From Motacilla alba alba (taxonomy: Eukaryota; Chordata; Aves; Passeriformes; Motacillidae): a stretch of DNA of 64,000 nt. A program made the position numbers and the translations under genes. The DNA is taken from assembly GCF_015832195.1 (NCBI RefSeq), contig NC_052017.1, forward strand, positions 108,102,929 to 108,166,928, written 5' to 3'. Shown piece after piece: positions 14,201 through 26,700 of the stretch (within the stretch, counting starts at the first letter, position 1; the number at the start of each line of letters is the position of its first letter). The notes beneath the pieces were generated by a model. It searched no databases. It saw only the letters and a program-made list of their open reading frames with translations, and had not been told where the DNA came from.

Positions 14201-14905
14201 TCTCCCTTTCAAGACATAGATACAATCAATTGTTTAGGATCTTCTTATAACTCCAGGGGAAAGAAATGTGATACTTTATCCTTCTGAGTGCTATAAATAA
14301 ATAGCATCAGATTGTGGAAAAGACAACACCAATACTTTCAGGCATAGAAAAAAAAAAAAGAAAAAGCACTTTCATTTTTACCGTATTCCCTAGTCTTTCC
14401 TTTTAACCTGATTATGCCTGGAATTGTTATAGGAAGCTAAACTGACTATGTTTGGTTCTCTTCATATGTCTCTCTAAAAGCTGCAAATACTAACAGTGCT
14501 ATGAAGCATTGCAGCAATTCTGAAAAAGGGTTTTCTTTTTCTCTCTTCATACAGATACCAAAGAATTGTGCAAAGTCTCTTCACAAGCTGTTTTAGGAGA
14601 TGCTTGCAAAGACCTTTGTCTCAGCTTTCCATAACAGTCCAACACAGCCAGTGAAGGAATGCTGTACACCATTAACAGTATAATTTTTACACTCACATAG
14701 TATATGACAACACTGGAGATTAACATTTTGGGGGTGCTTTTTGAGGTTTATTACAATATTTCTTACCACGCAGTATGGGAAGATCTCAAAAGCAGTTTTA
14801 TTTAGATAAGATCTCTTTTGAAATTCAAAAGTACACTGGCCAGTTTCAAATCAATTATTTATCAACTGTGTTTGTGTGGTTTTATATGTTTTGTAAGTAG
14901 AAATA
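11240..14905. other. Intergenic, no gene seen
   Basis: AT-rich DNA with a C-run of about 11 at 12428-12438 and a near-perfect palindrome at about 13581-13600 (arms AATCAATCA/TGATTGATT). No supported gene. Confidence 0.45.
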
Positions 14906-14910
14906 CTTCC

Positions 14911-15195
14911 AGAATCACAGAATCATTAAGGCTGGAAAAGACCTCCAAGATCACTAAGTACAACCTCTCAACACCACTTTATCAACTAGATCATGGCTCT
15001 AGGTGCCACATCCAGTCATTTCCTGAACACCTTCTGAGAGGGTGATTCCATTACCTCCCTGGACAATCTGTTCAAATGCCTGACTACCCCTTCTATAAAG
15101 AAATTCTTTATGAAATTCTTTATGAATCAGGCTGGACATCAGTCCAGCCTGAACTTCCTCTGACAGACCTTGGGGCTGTGTCTTCTTGTCCCGCA
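14911..15195 (-). mobile_element. CR1 LINE 3'-end fragment
   Basis: Starts with AGAATCACAGAATCATTAAG and GGCTGGAAAAGACCTCCAAG, the reverse complement of the CR1 3' terminus, followed by the typical hydroxyl-end text (ACAACCTC.., CATTACCTCCCTGGACAATCTGTTC, CAGTCCAGCCTGAACTTCC). An internal duplication of AAATTCTTTATG is visible near 15100-15125. Truncated at the 5' end. Confidence 0.9.
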
Positions 15196-15699
15196 CTTAC
15201 AGTACAGTGTACCCTTTAACAAGGTCTATACTGGAAATCCTTTTACAGAACCAGTATGACTGTGACAAGCTTATTCAAATAATGTTTGATAGCAATGTTT
15301 ACATTTTGGAGGTATAACTGAAGACCTCAGATAGACTCCTATTATGAAGCCTGGTCACAAGAAAATTTAGAGTAAGATGGAGACACTTTTTTCCCTACAA
15401 TGGTAATTATAAAAATATAGTATGACAGATTTTGAGAAGATTTTTCACCTTTTCTTCAGAGATGCCTAACAAATGTCATATTTTTGCTGTATCTGTAGGT
15501 GTTCCTTTAGTAAAAATAAGGTATCACAGAAAAGGTTATAAAGTTCAGGTATTTCTATACTTTTGAAACTTCTAGTCTACAGGGTTGTCAAATTAGCTTA
15601 TTATTGACAAAGACAAATCTGCAGTATCAATATTATCAGTTCCACGTTGTTTGCATTAGATTGCTGGGGAATACATGTTTGTTTTAACAAATTTCATAA

Positions 15700-15880
15700 T
15701 CACTGAATAATTAAGTAGGATAGGATCTCTGAAAGCCATCTGTTCCAAACCATGTTCAAAGCTGGTCAAATCAGGTCAAGTTGTTTAGAGTGATGTCCAG
15801 TTGCATCTTAGGCACCTCTAAGATTACCAGCCTCTCTGGTCATCCTTATGTTCAACCACATTCAAGAGCTGTTTTGTCGG
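15700..15880 (-). mobile_element. Diverged CR1 LINE 3'-end fragment
   Basis: AATCACTGAATAATTAAGTAGGATAGGATCTCTG..AAGCCATCTGTTCCAAACCATG, then AGCTGG..CAGGTCAAGTTGTTTAGAG.GATGTCCAGTTG and ACCTCTAAGATTACCAGCCTCTCTGG follow the order of a minus-strand CR1 3' region. About 500 bp from the previous CR1 and in the same orientation. Confidence 0.65.
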
Positions 15881-18800
15881 TGGCAGGTTTTTTGGTATGT
15901 TTAAAAGAGCAATAATAATAATAAAATAATCAGAATTTCCTATTTTCTAATTTGTTCCCATTTCATCATGTTTTATCTCTGTGCACCTCCAATAAAAGTC
16001 TGGAAACCTCATCTATATGCTCTTATTATGTAATTATAATGTCTTTTCTTAGTGCTGCATGAAGGCTTTCATGAAAATTGTCGGTAACAATTATATGCAC
16101 TGTTCATTGTTCATCAATTTTTTTAATTGACTATCCCTGAAAACAATTATGTGTAGGCAAAAATATATAGTCTGCATAAGTCCCAATTATTCCATTAGCT
16201 TATTTATTCACTCTGTTTTGTGAAAAATGAATTTTAAAAGAGTAAGAAATCAGCTAGAATTCATAAAGCTTGCAAAGCTTTATGAAATCTAAATTCATTA
16301 GATAATTCATTCCTCAGAAATAATTTAGCTACTTTGACTTATAATGGAGCTTGGAGCAGGGAAAACAGTACCCTCCTAACAAAACTCAGACAGATTGGTT
16401 CCTAATTACAATGTTATATGTTCCAGAGTCATGTAGTCTTTTGGGTTTTGTCTGTATTCTTCTCTGAGAAGAGACATCCATATAAAACAGCTGCAGCTCC
16501 AAAAGGACTTTAAGTGGTAAATTGATTTGATTGATTCAAATTTGATTACATACTGGAAACACATTTAGTTCAAGTTAAGCACATTAGCACACATCAGCTA
16601 GAATAAAATTCCAATTGCTTCTTTGTTATTCATTAATGGAACTTAATGACTTCAACAAAACATTAATGAAGAAAAAATATTGGCTTGCATAATTCATTTG
16701 GAAAAATTAATTAATTGTTGTATTAAGGGCAGTCTATTCCATGGAGTAATTACTGAAGCTTTGGTGGGGAATACTTCATGATATTTATTTTGCAAGCTGT
16801 TGTTTACTCCTTCCATTTCACTTTGATTTTGTTATGCAGATAGTATAGTTTTCCTGCAGAAGGAAATGAAACACACTTTGTAATGATGCTCCTAACTAAA
16901 TATTTGTAATTGATAGGGTCACCATAGTTTAACACTCAGGCTGTTGACATGATGTTTACTGGAAAGATGAGAAAATTTGACAGGAGATAATATGCAAAGT
17001 CAAGAAAGACCTTTGATAGGGCCAATTCACCTGTTCCAGTGTATAACATAGATAGTCACTTCTGCTCAGCTGAAACTTTCTAACAACTAGCAAATAACTT
17101 CTGGGGCCATAATTTCTTCTTGCTGACATCCATTAAGATATACATGAGAATTTCCCATAATTCCTTAATAAAGACAATGAAGGTATTATCTAGAAACTTC
17201 TTTTTTTTCTTTTTTTGTTTTCTTTTGGACAATTAGGCAGATAAATAAGGCAGATAGAAGTCCACTGTAATTTCTGCTTTCAAAGGAGTCTTAGTTCTTT
17301 ACTGAAGCTGATTTCCAATTGATAAAATTAATTTTAATTAAACCATGACATGAAAGTCATTTTAGAGGAAGTAGCAAGTAGCCTTGTTGACAGCAAAAAC
17401 AAAGTTTACCTGGAGAGATATAGTTCACTGGAGCCAAGTGTCACTTACCTGATAATGGATAGCTGAGAAGAAAAAAAAAATTGTAAAATACCAACAGCTC
17501 CTTTAAATGATCTGCAAGGACAGTAGAATTTTTTAGATTTTGTTTTGCTTTTTTTCCTTCCATGAAAAACATATGTTCTTTTATCTGTGTTAGGTGAAAA
17601 GAAAATATGTAAGTGAAAATATTGCATGCTTCTAACCAGAATGCCAGAAGAGCCAGTTCACTGAGCACTTGGAAGGCTCTGCAGGCTCTAGATGTAAAGT
17701 GGAACCATATGTCATCATATTTATAAAACTGTACAAAATAAAGCAGGGTTTTGTTCTGAAGCTGGGTTCTTGTTGCTGCTTAGAAACTCAGTGGGTTTAA
17801 TGAACAGTGTTTGGCTATTTAATTTTGGCTGTTTAGTCATTGCTTCAGCAGAGAGGCAAAAGCTGTTTGTTTATATGACTTTTGGCATTTTGATCACAGA
17901 CTATGCTCCATGTATGATTGGGGTGTTCTCTTTTTCCTTTTTAGGAATTAATTTTAGCAACTTCTGCTGTCTAACCAGCAAAGAAACTGCCTGACCACCA
18001 GAGATATGATCCAAAGCTTACTGTAATTTATGTTATCTTCTCCATGCATTTAGTAGGATTTGCATTAAATTTTGCACTTAGCAATATGCATGGAACATGG
18101 TAGGATGCAAACAGATGGTGGAGATGTATTAATTCAGGTGGTCAGAGATGGAATTAATTACTAAAATCCTCTAGAAATTTCTTTTTAAGTGGCATTTTTT
18201 CAACAAATATTAAGTCCTTTAAATAATACTACTGAGGAATGAAACAAAATACTGCAAGCAATCCTCCTGGGGTTTGGGTAGGAAGAGAAATGGTCAAGAG
18301 GAAAACGTTTTCCAGTTACTTTTATGATAACAGAGAAAATAAAGACATAATTTTTCTTCATCATGGGTAAAAAATAAAAAATAAAAAAATAAAAAAAAAA
18401 AAAAAAAGAAGGTTTGGGGTAAAAGTCTTAAACCTTCTGTTCACCAGCTTCTGACTGGAGTAAGGCTTTCCAGTGAAGCTGAAAATGACTCACAATACAA
18501 AAAGCTCAGCAGCTTCTGTGCCTTTTACTGTTTGGGAAGACTTTACTGTGATGACAGGCTGGATTTTCTGATGGTTTTGTGAACAAAGGACAAAAACAGG
18601 AAATAATCAGAAGAAGAAAACTCTCGAGTGCTACGGGGGGTTCGAGTCTTCCATCTCTCTCCTGACAGTCAGTGCCAGGCCAGCAGCAAATGAAAGAGAG
18701 AAACAATGGAAAACATGCCTTTGTTTTTTCTATTAATTTTCAGTGCATGAACAGGTAACACGCCACACGATGGCAGCACAGGCTGCAAAATGCAGAGGAG

Positions 18801-20149
18801 TTGCTGTACACAAAAAAAAAGGGGACAAACAGAGACGATTTAAGGTTGAAGCTCCTGTCTTGCAAATACTTCTGAGAGGTAGGGTATCACTGAACATAAC
18901 CGGCTGCAAAGTGAGGTTTTCTGTACACAAGTCACGTCTGTAGAGATCACTTTTCCAGCAAAGACTGTCTTTTTGAGATGGTATAGGTATTTCTTCTAGG
19001 AATTATAAGGACTTTATGGTCTCTAGTGACCTTTTACTTTCCCACTGCCCCAAATTTTCTGTGCTTTCTTTAAGCAGAAGTAATGCCTTCATCTCAGGAA
19101 GCACTGCTGCACTCTGTGACCTGCTCCACCTCCACAAGGTGAAGGTTACAGCCTAGCAGGACAGGGCATTCTTGAAGGTGGAGAGTGGTTCTAGCAGAAA
19201 TCTTTGCTTTCCACATACATCTGTCTCTGGCACCATTTCAAAGATTTCATGTCTCAAAAGGAAAGGCAATATGAACCTCAGGAAGGAAAATACGCTGTAA
19301 TTTTGAAAACTGATTGAAGGCAGGCTTGGAAGCTGTGATGAAGAAGGGCTGGGTTTGAAAGCGGAACAAAGAGCCCTTCTCGGCTGCCTTTTTAACTTCC
19401 CCTTTGGTTATTTTACTACCTTTCTGTCACAGAAATCCTGGACATCTGACTTTGTGCCCCTTTTTCATCTGTTGGTGATTAGGTGCTATCTAGCAGACAA
19501 AAACACACAAATGAAAATACAAAAATCTTAACACTTACAAACAAGAAATTGCCATCTAGAAACAAAACTGGAAACATCGCTTTGTCTTGATGGGGGATTA
19601 TGACACCTTTTAATTCTATTTCACCCTAACATGATTTTGTGGTTTATTACTGCAGCCTTTAGTCTGCATATCACTTGTCCGCAGCAGCCCAGGATGCAGT
19701 TTGGGTTGGAACTGATTATTAGAAGCTCTTGCTTTTCTGCCATCGCATGCTGCCATCCTGAGGCCAGTTCCCGCAGTGCCTGGAGCCGCGCACGCTGCGG
19801 GCCAGCTGTGCCGGGATGCACAAGCACTGTGCATCCCTGCCTGCTGAGAGACCACCCCAGATCAAAGTTTGAGTCTATTCAGAATCATTGCAGCTTCAGA
19901 GGTAGTTCAGGATAATTTTCTATTTTCATTCCAAGGCGTTAAATTAAATTTAATTAAATGTTTAGTACTCAAGTTTGTTTTGTACTTTTAGTTCATATTT
20001 TTCAGTCTGAAACCATGCAATTGCTATTTTTACAACTGAAGGTTAAATTGATGTAATTCTTCACTTGACTAATATAATTATGCCAGGCACAATCATTTAT
20101 TGCCTTTTCTGGATTCTAGATTATCTGTCTGTATTGTCTTGGCCACAAT
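15881..20149. other. Intergenic with AT-rich block and inverted repeats
   Basis: No supported gene. Contains a perfect 12-bp inverted repeat (16260-16271/16275-16286), an A-rich low-complexity tract (18367-18408) and a GC-rich islet at about 19755-19840 that includes a 10-bp-stem hairpin (19813-19837). Confidence 0.45.
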
Positions 20150-20889
20150 AACACCTTGCAGCGTTATAGGCTGCGGATGATGTGGCTGGACAGTGCCCAG
20201 GCAGAAAAGGAAGTGGATGTACTGGTCCACAATAGACTGAACCTGAGCCAGCAGTGTGCCCTGGTGGCCAAGAAGGCCAATGGCATCCTGGCCTGTATCA
20301 GGAATAGTGTGACCAGCAGGAGCAGGGAGGTCATTCTTCCCCTGTACTTGGCACTGGTGAGGCCACGCCTTGAGTGCTGTGTCCAGTTCTGGCCCCTCAG
20401 TTTAGGAAGGACATTGAGACGCTTGAGTGCATCCAAAGAAGAGCGACAAGGCTGGTGAGGGGCTTGGAACACAAGTCCTGTGAAGAATCACTGAGGGAGC
20501 TGGGGTTGTTTAGCCTGGAGAAAAGGACACTCAGAGGTGATCTTACTGCTCTCTACAACTTCCTGAAAGGTGATTGTAGTCAGGTGGGGGTTGGTCTCTT
20601 TCTCCAAGCAACAACTGTCAGAACAAGAGGACACAGTCTCAAGCTGGATCAGGGGAAATATAGATTGTATATTAGGAAGAAGTTTTTCACAGAAAGAGTG
20701 ATAAAATATTGTAATGGCCTGCCTGTGGAGGTGATGGAGTCACCATCCCTGGGTAAGTTAAAAAAAAAGACTGGAGATGGCACTTGGTACCATGGTTTAG
20801 TTAAGGTGTTTAGGGCACAGGTTGGATGATCTTGAAGGTCTCTTCCAACCCAGTCATTCTGTGATTCTGTGATTCTGTGATTCTGTGTG
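20150..20889 (+). mobile_element. CR1 LINE, reverse-transcriptase C-terminus and 3' end
   Basis: Two overlapping frames (20156-20458 and 20374-20826) read as the C-terminal part of CR1 ORF2: [33 protein letters not shown], then [34 protein letters not shown] and [18 protein letters not shown] frameshift lies near 20390-20400, so it is dead. It ends in three to four tandem ATTCTGTG units (20856-20888), the CR1 3' tail. Truncated at the 5' end. Confidence 0.95.
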
Positions 20890-21089
20890 CAAGTGGTGTA
20901 TAACTCATCAATGGTTATCTTTGGGTCCTAAACACTGTCCTAGAATTTGGGAGGATGAATATGTCACCTTCACAGCTGCGCACTGTTTCTAGTGTATGTT
21001 TTGATCATAGGAAAAAGCCCTGAAATGAAACTGGATGTTGCCAAGCTTTGGGATAACAACATGAAGATGAGTGAGGCCAGCCAGGTAAA

Positions 21090-21560
21090 TGGAAGTTGAG
21101 AGATGCAGCAGGAACTGGGAATTGTAACCATTAGGATAACAAATGTCATGATGCCAGCTATGTGGGTCGGCGTGGAGAAGGAGGCAGGAGACAAAGACTC
21201 AGAAGCAAGAGTGAGCCTGTTGCAAGACTGGCACATGGAGAGACTGTGAGGGCATAAAAGCCCAGGGGTTCCTTGGCTGGGGATCCTCCTCAGAGGCACC
21301 AGCTCTGGCTGTTTCTGTGTTACTGCACCATAAATAAATGGCTTTATGGAACAAGACATCTGAGACTTTGCCATGGGAAACCTGGGGTCAAACTGGTGAG
21401 GACACCTGATCTGACTGTGAGTGGGATGTGTGATGAGTCAGGTGGGGACCCATTGGGTCATTGGAGCCTCCTGCTGTGAAGGGGCTTCAGTCCCAGCCCT
21501 GAAAATCTCTGTCATCAGGAGTGCAAATGCCGGAGAGGCTTGTGAATGGTCAGACTTGAA
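21090..21560 (+). mobile_element. LTR-like element, probable avian endogenous retrovirus solo LTR
   Basis: Shows LTR promoter order: TATA-like GCATAAAAG at about 21253-21261, then about 75 bp later ATAAATAAATGG (21330-21341) as poly(A) signal, then a GACATCTGAGACTTTGCC..GGGAAACCTGGGGTCAAACTGGTGAGGACACC stretch like a U5 region. No viral coding sequence is seen on either side. The ends and the class are not resolved; the boundaries are approximate. Confidence 0.5.
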
Positions 21561-23169
21561 AATTTCCTTAACAAATAAGCCCCACAAGTTTCTATTACAG
21601 TTCACAATGACAGAATGGGTAAAAAAGATTGGGTTCAAAGTGGCATTTACTTCTCTGTTCTACTGTGGGTTCCTCTGTGTCAGGGAAATCATCTGCTTTG
21701 GCCCCAGTAGGAAGGATGAGTGTCAAAATGTAAACTGAGTCCTGCTAGAGACTGAACTAGTAGTTAATGTAGTCCTGTATTGTGTTTCTAAAATCAATTG
21801 CAGACATTTTAAATGACAAACCATAAAACTAGTTAGTTATTAGTAATAAAATTGTTTGTTTTAAACTAAGGTTGATCTTCTAAAATGAAACTCAGTTCCT
21901 TTAACTGTTGTCTCTAAAATCCTCCCCAATGTAGCTGCAGTGTTTCCTTCTTTGTGTAAAACATTAATTCTTTTGAACTATTTGCATAAGATATAGCCTG
22001 TCTCCATGTGGCTCACTACAATATTTAATTTTAAATATTTTCCTATTTAGGATCAGTGGATTTTTTTCAGGGTGGAGCTTTACTGACAAGAACAGGATAG
22101 AGCTTCTGTAGGAGGATCCAAGTTTCCCAGGTTCTCTTTCAATCAATAACTGCCATCAGGATCTTCAAAAAACATTGAAAAAAAACTCAGATAAGCTTCT
22201 TTCCTGACATCTGGCCGCAGAAGAAATGGAAATGTAGCAGTAGAAAGTTGTAGGACAAAAGAAAGAGAACTTCCAAGTTCTCAGTTTCTCAACTTACTGT
22301 TTTGGAGTACATTAAGCTGTAAAACTGATTCAGGATCTTTTTCCTGTGATCCTAAGTTAAACCAAGAATACATACAGCCTGTAGCTAAATGCCCTTTCTA
22401 AAACTTCTGCAAACAAAAATACATTAAATATGGAATTATAATGTTCTTTTCTGCAGGGGTTTCTTTCAGAAAACTTGAAGTCCTAGATCTAGTGGAAGTC
22501 AGTTCTGGAGCTACTAAATCCCCTTTAAGCATGAATTGGTACAAGTATTTCTTATCTTTGTAAGTACATGTGGCTAGATTTGCATTAATTTTCATTGTTT
22601 GGTTTTTTTTTCTTTAAAGCAAACTTGTGATATAATTTAATTCTTGCATATAGAAGATTTCTTAGGTAATAAATTGAGAATTGAGCTTGGAGAAAATCAG
22701 CTCGTAACACATTAGTGAGAATATTATAATTAAAATATTCATGGCTTGTTGAAACTTGGATAATTATGAAAATCAATGCAGTAGAGACACTCAGTTGTCA
22801 TATATGAATATTAGGATAAGAGGAGAAGCCCATCTCACCTCAACTGAAATAGAGAGCAAATCTTTTCCTTTGTAGTAACGCGAAATAGAGAAACATGAAG
22901 TGTGTGAATAAGTGTTTTACATAAACTATAATTATCATATCAGGAAAAAAAAGTCATGTTTCCCATTGTAAGATGAATGAAAATATTTATACTCCTATGA
23001 GTACATGAGAAGAACAGTGTAAAAAGCAGCACCGTATGATAAAATCAAGATGGAATACTGAGGTGCTGCTACATCTGTTGACTGGAGAAGCACCCAACTC
23101 TGTTAGGCAGTGTTGTACATCTGATAATGCTGTCCTTTAACTTTCAATCAAAGTTCTTTGATTCACTTC

Positions 23170-23712
23170 TGTCATGGTTTAACCTCGAGAGGCAGCTAAC
23201 ACAGCTGCTTGCTCACTCCCCTGCAGAAGGGTAGGGGAGAAAATAAGAAGAGCAAAAGTGTGAAAACCCATGGGTTGAGATAAGGGCAGTTTGAGAGGGA
23301 AAGCAAAGGCTGTGCACACAGCAAAGCAAAGCAAAATGAGGAATTAAATCACCACTTCCTATTGGCAGGCAGGTGCTCTGCCATCTTCAGGAAAACTGGG
23401 CTCTATCACACTGGCCTCTATAAGAGTTACTTGGGAAGACAGATTCTATAACTCCTTATGTCTCTCCTTCTGCCTTCTTCCCCCACTTCTGGTCAGCTGG
23501 GGTCAACTGTCGTAACTGTACCCCCTCCCAACTCCTTGTGCTCTCCTACCCTCCCCACTGGTTTGGTGGGGTGAGGAGCAGAAAAGACCTTGATTCAGTG
23601 TAAGTGCTGCTCAACAATAACAAAAACACCCCAAAGTTATCAATGCTTATTTCATCCCAAACCCTTACCACAGCACCATTCAAGCTACTATACTCCAGCC
23701 AAAACCAATGCA
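23170..23712. mobile_element. Solo LTR, ERVL-type avian endogenous retrovirus
   Basis: Starts TGTCATGGTTTAACC and ends CCAAAACCAATGCA, with TG...CA termini. Internal phrases (GGCAGCTAACACAGC, CTGCTTGCTCACTCCC, GGTTGAGATAAGGGCAG, GCAAAGCAAAGCAAAATGAG, GGTCAGCTGGGGTCAACTG, GGTGAGGAGCAGAAAAG) belong to a widespread avian LTR family that I recognise by memory. Flanking 5-mers ACTTC (23165-23169) and ACTTA (23713-23717) look like a one-mismatch target-site duplication. No retroviral genes are adjacent. Confidence 0.8.
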
Positions 23713-23719
23713 ACTTATG

Positions 23720-26700
23720 TAGAGTGCATACAACTTATTTAGAGTGTACCCACTCTGAAGTGTAGGCTCTTCCTGTTAGTTTTCAGCTTGTACAGGGTAA
23801 GCACAGTATACCTCTGACCTATGAGTCTTGCTATTAGCTGGAGTAACTTCAGACACTGCAGTCTTTGGCTACAAAGCTGTTACCAGCCCTCTCACAGGAA
23901 GGAAGGATTGAGGCAAAGAAAATTTGCTGCAACACAAAAAGCATAAATACTGTTTCTCCAGCATGTCACACCATTATACATTTTACTCTCAGCCTTCAAT
24001 TCAGTGGTGTAAGTTCACTTCTCTGTGTTTTTCAAGCAACTGGAAGAGTTTATGCCAATACCTTGGCAACAGAGTTTGTCTTAGCCACTGCTCTTCTAAC
24101 TGGTTCATGTTCACTGGGAATTGCCCCAAGAGAAGAATGCCACAAATCTGAAAGAGCACAAAACTTAGAGAACTGCCATTTGCATCTTAGATAGTAGTGA
24201 AGTTCATGCACTCCATCCTGGTTCTCTTCTCCCATGAAGCCCAGGAGTTACTAGTTAGCACTAAGAGGGATTTTTGCCATAATTTCTTTTGCTTCTCGTC
24301 TTCATTTCCTCTGATAGCTACTACACCACAATATTATTTTTATATGAACATCATAGAGGATTTGGGAATGCACTTGTTAGGAACAGGGGAAAAAAAGTGA
24401 TATAGCAGTTCTGGCTACACCGCACAATACAGATGAATAGGAACAGATCTGCACAGCAAATTGCCTGTTGCTGAGGGGCAATGTCCACACTATAAGACAG
24501 AGGAATCCACAATCAGCTACAGCTATTCTCATCCCACAGGCTGTGTGCCCCTGTGTGTTTCACTGCCCAAGGTGAAGGCCAAAAATCAGGACAATGAAAA
24601 AGAAAATACAATGGAGAAACAAAGAACTTTGACAAGCAAGAAACAGAGATTATGTTGATGACGTGTACCTAAGCAAGCTAAACTAAAGATCCACCCTTCA
24701 GCTTCTGAACTCTTGCTTCCAGGCACTCACCAATCACGTTTGTGGTTTGGTGTTCTGCAACAGGTTATTCACTTTGAAGAGCTTAATCTTACTTAGAGTT
24801 TAATCTTCCTTTCATATATGATTTTCTGATGATTGTGTTGGCCCGGTTGCCTCACAGGACATTGTATTGTAATGTTCCTTTCCAGAAGAGTAAATTCAAG
24901 ACGTCTTTTGGCAAAATTAGCTTTACTGGGTGTCTCATGTGGCAAGAGTCAGATTTAGTTGCTCAATATTTCTCTTCTTCTATTGCATTTATGTTTGATC
25001 TTGTTCACAATTGAGTCACTGTTGACGGAAATTTTGCAATCATTGTTCTTTGAGAATTTTTATTATCATAGCAATTTTGTTGGGAGCCAATCAAATCACG
25101 TTGGTAAGACATGTTTGGACAGTAAAAGGGAACTGCCTTGTAGCAGCAGAACACTACTCAGTAAGAGTGTTGAATCACATCAAGCAGCAAACCTCACGAA
25201 AAAATATATGAATTTCAGCTTGTTTTTTAAAGCAGGTTGCATGACCAAAATATAGGCTAGGAAGCAAGTCAATATAAACTAGATATTTTTACATCTGCCA
25301 ATGGATACAATGCTTTTAAATGTATTTGGCTTTTCTTTCTTATTGCTCCTCTCACTTTTCCCTTCTCTCCTCATTTCTTTTCTTATTTTAAATCAATTTT
25401 ATTCATTGAGCAAGTAATAATTTTAGCATTTTGAAAGGTTGCTGGAGTATATGTTTTCCGTGCTCATTTCATCTTATAGCATTTATTTCCTGTGTGTACC
25501 TGGAGGGTAAAGGAGTATTTTATATAAATCACAAAGACAAATACAGAGGAAATACCATTTTGAGAAATAGAAAATGTTGATTTCAGAATATGAGCAGATA
25601 GTATTATTCCAGTAAATATGAATAATTTCTTTCTCAGTGCATTAAAATGCTAATGATTTTTTATAAGCTTAAAGATGTAGCTGATGCAATACTTCAACTT
25701 TTTTTTTAACTTGGGTTGAAAATTGTTTTGAACAACTCATATTCACACAGCCGTTATCTACACTTAATCTAACTAGTTTTGATATGTGCCTTCTGCCTTG
25801 ATCTTAACTACTTTTAATATTCTCTTCGTTCTTAGTATGATGCTATCAGTTGTCCCAGATTCTGCACCTACTATGTCATCAAAAGTTTTCTGTGCTTCAC
25901 TAGCAAGATGTTCACCAGTTTCTGCACAGCTACAGACTTACAAGTTGATCCAGCCAAACAAATCCTGTTTTCCTTGTGCGTTTGAGTTTCACAGCCTGAG
26001 GTGAACATGACCTTAACTTAAATTATATCAACAAATTTGTCTCTTGATGATTTTAAAATATTTAACCTGTCTCCTTTCTGCTTTTATTGCAATGAACTTG
26101 TCTTTCCATGTGGAGTGACCCAGATAAATGTGGTAGCTGTTGCTGAAGGCAACCAGAAAAATATTATATCCTCATGTATCTCTAAATTTAGTGAAATATG
26201 ATAAGAAGTCCTTGATGAAAGTCATGCAATATGAATTTAGGGACGATTTCTTACAGTGCCAGACAGAAGAGAGGTTTATAGCAGATGCCGGGTCTCACAT
26301 GCTTTTGATAAACTGCTGGCTTGTACATACTTTGCATTGGGCAAGAGTGCCCCAGTCATCAGAGTAGTTTCTACACTGACATTTCTCCCTAGAGTACTTT
26401 GACATAAATGTCCAAGTCACCCCCCCTTACTGCATGCTGGTGCAGTTCTCAGACCAGTTCTGGTAGCAACAAACTGAATTTGTTTAGGAGGAAACTCAAC
26501 CAAAATCTCTGCCCTGTGTGTACATTAAATACACTCATCACTCCTAATGACAATACAAAGCTTCAACCGGTGAACAGCCCTCACAGGGCCTTTAATCACA
26601 GGAAGGGAATGTTCCTGTCAGGGAAACAGGTTAAATCTTGGCTGAGGTCATCTGAAATTGCCCTAATCATCCTACATGTGTAAGTAGAAGCCTTGGCACC

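Noticed and set aside
20374..20829. 151-codon plus-strand open frame as a host gene
   Set aside because: CR1 ORF2 C-terminus, followed by the CR1 octamer tail.
23865..24194. 109-codon plus-strand open frame just after the solo LTR
   Set aside because: I considered a remnant of retroviral coding sequence but saw no retroviral motif; treated as chance.
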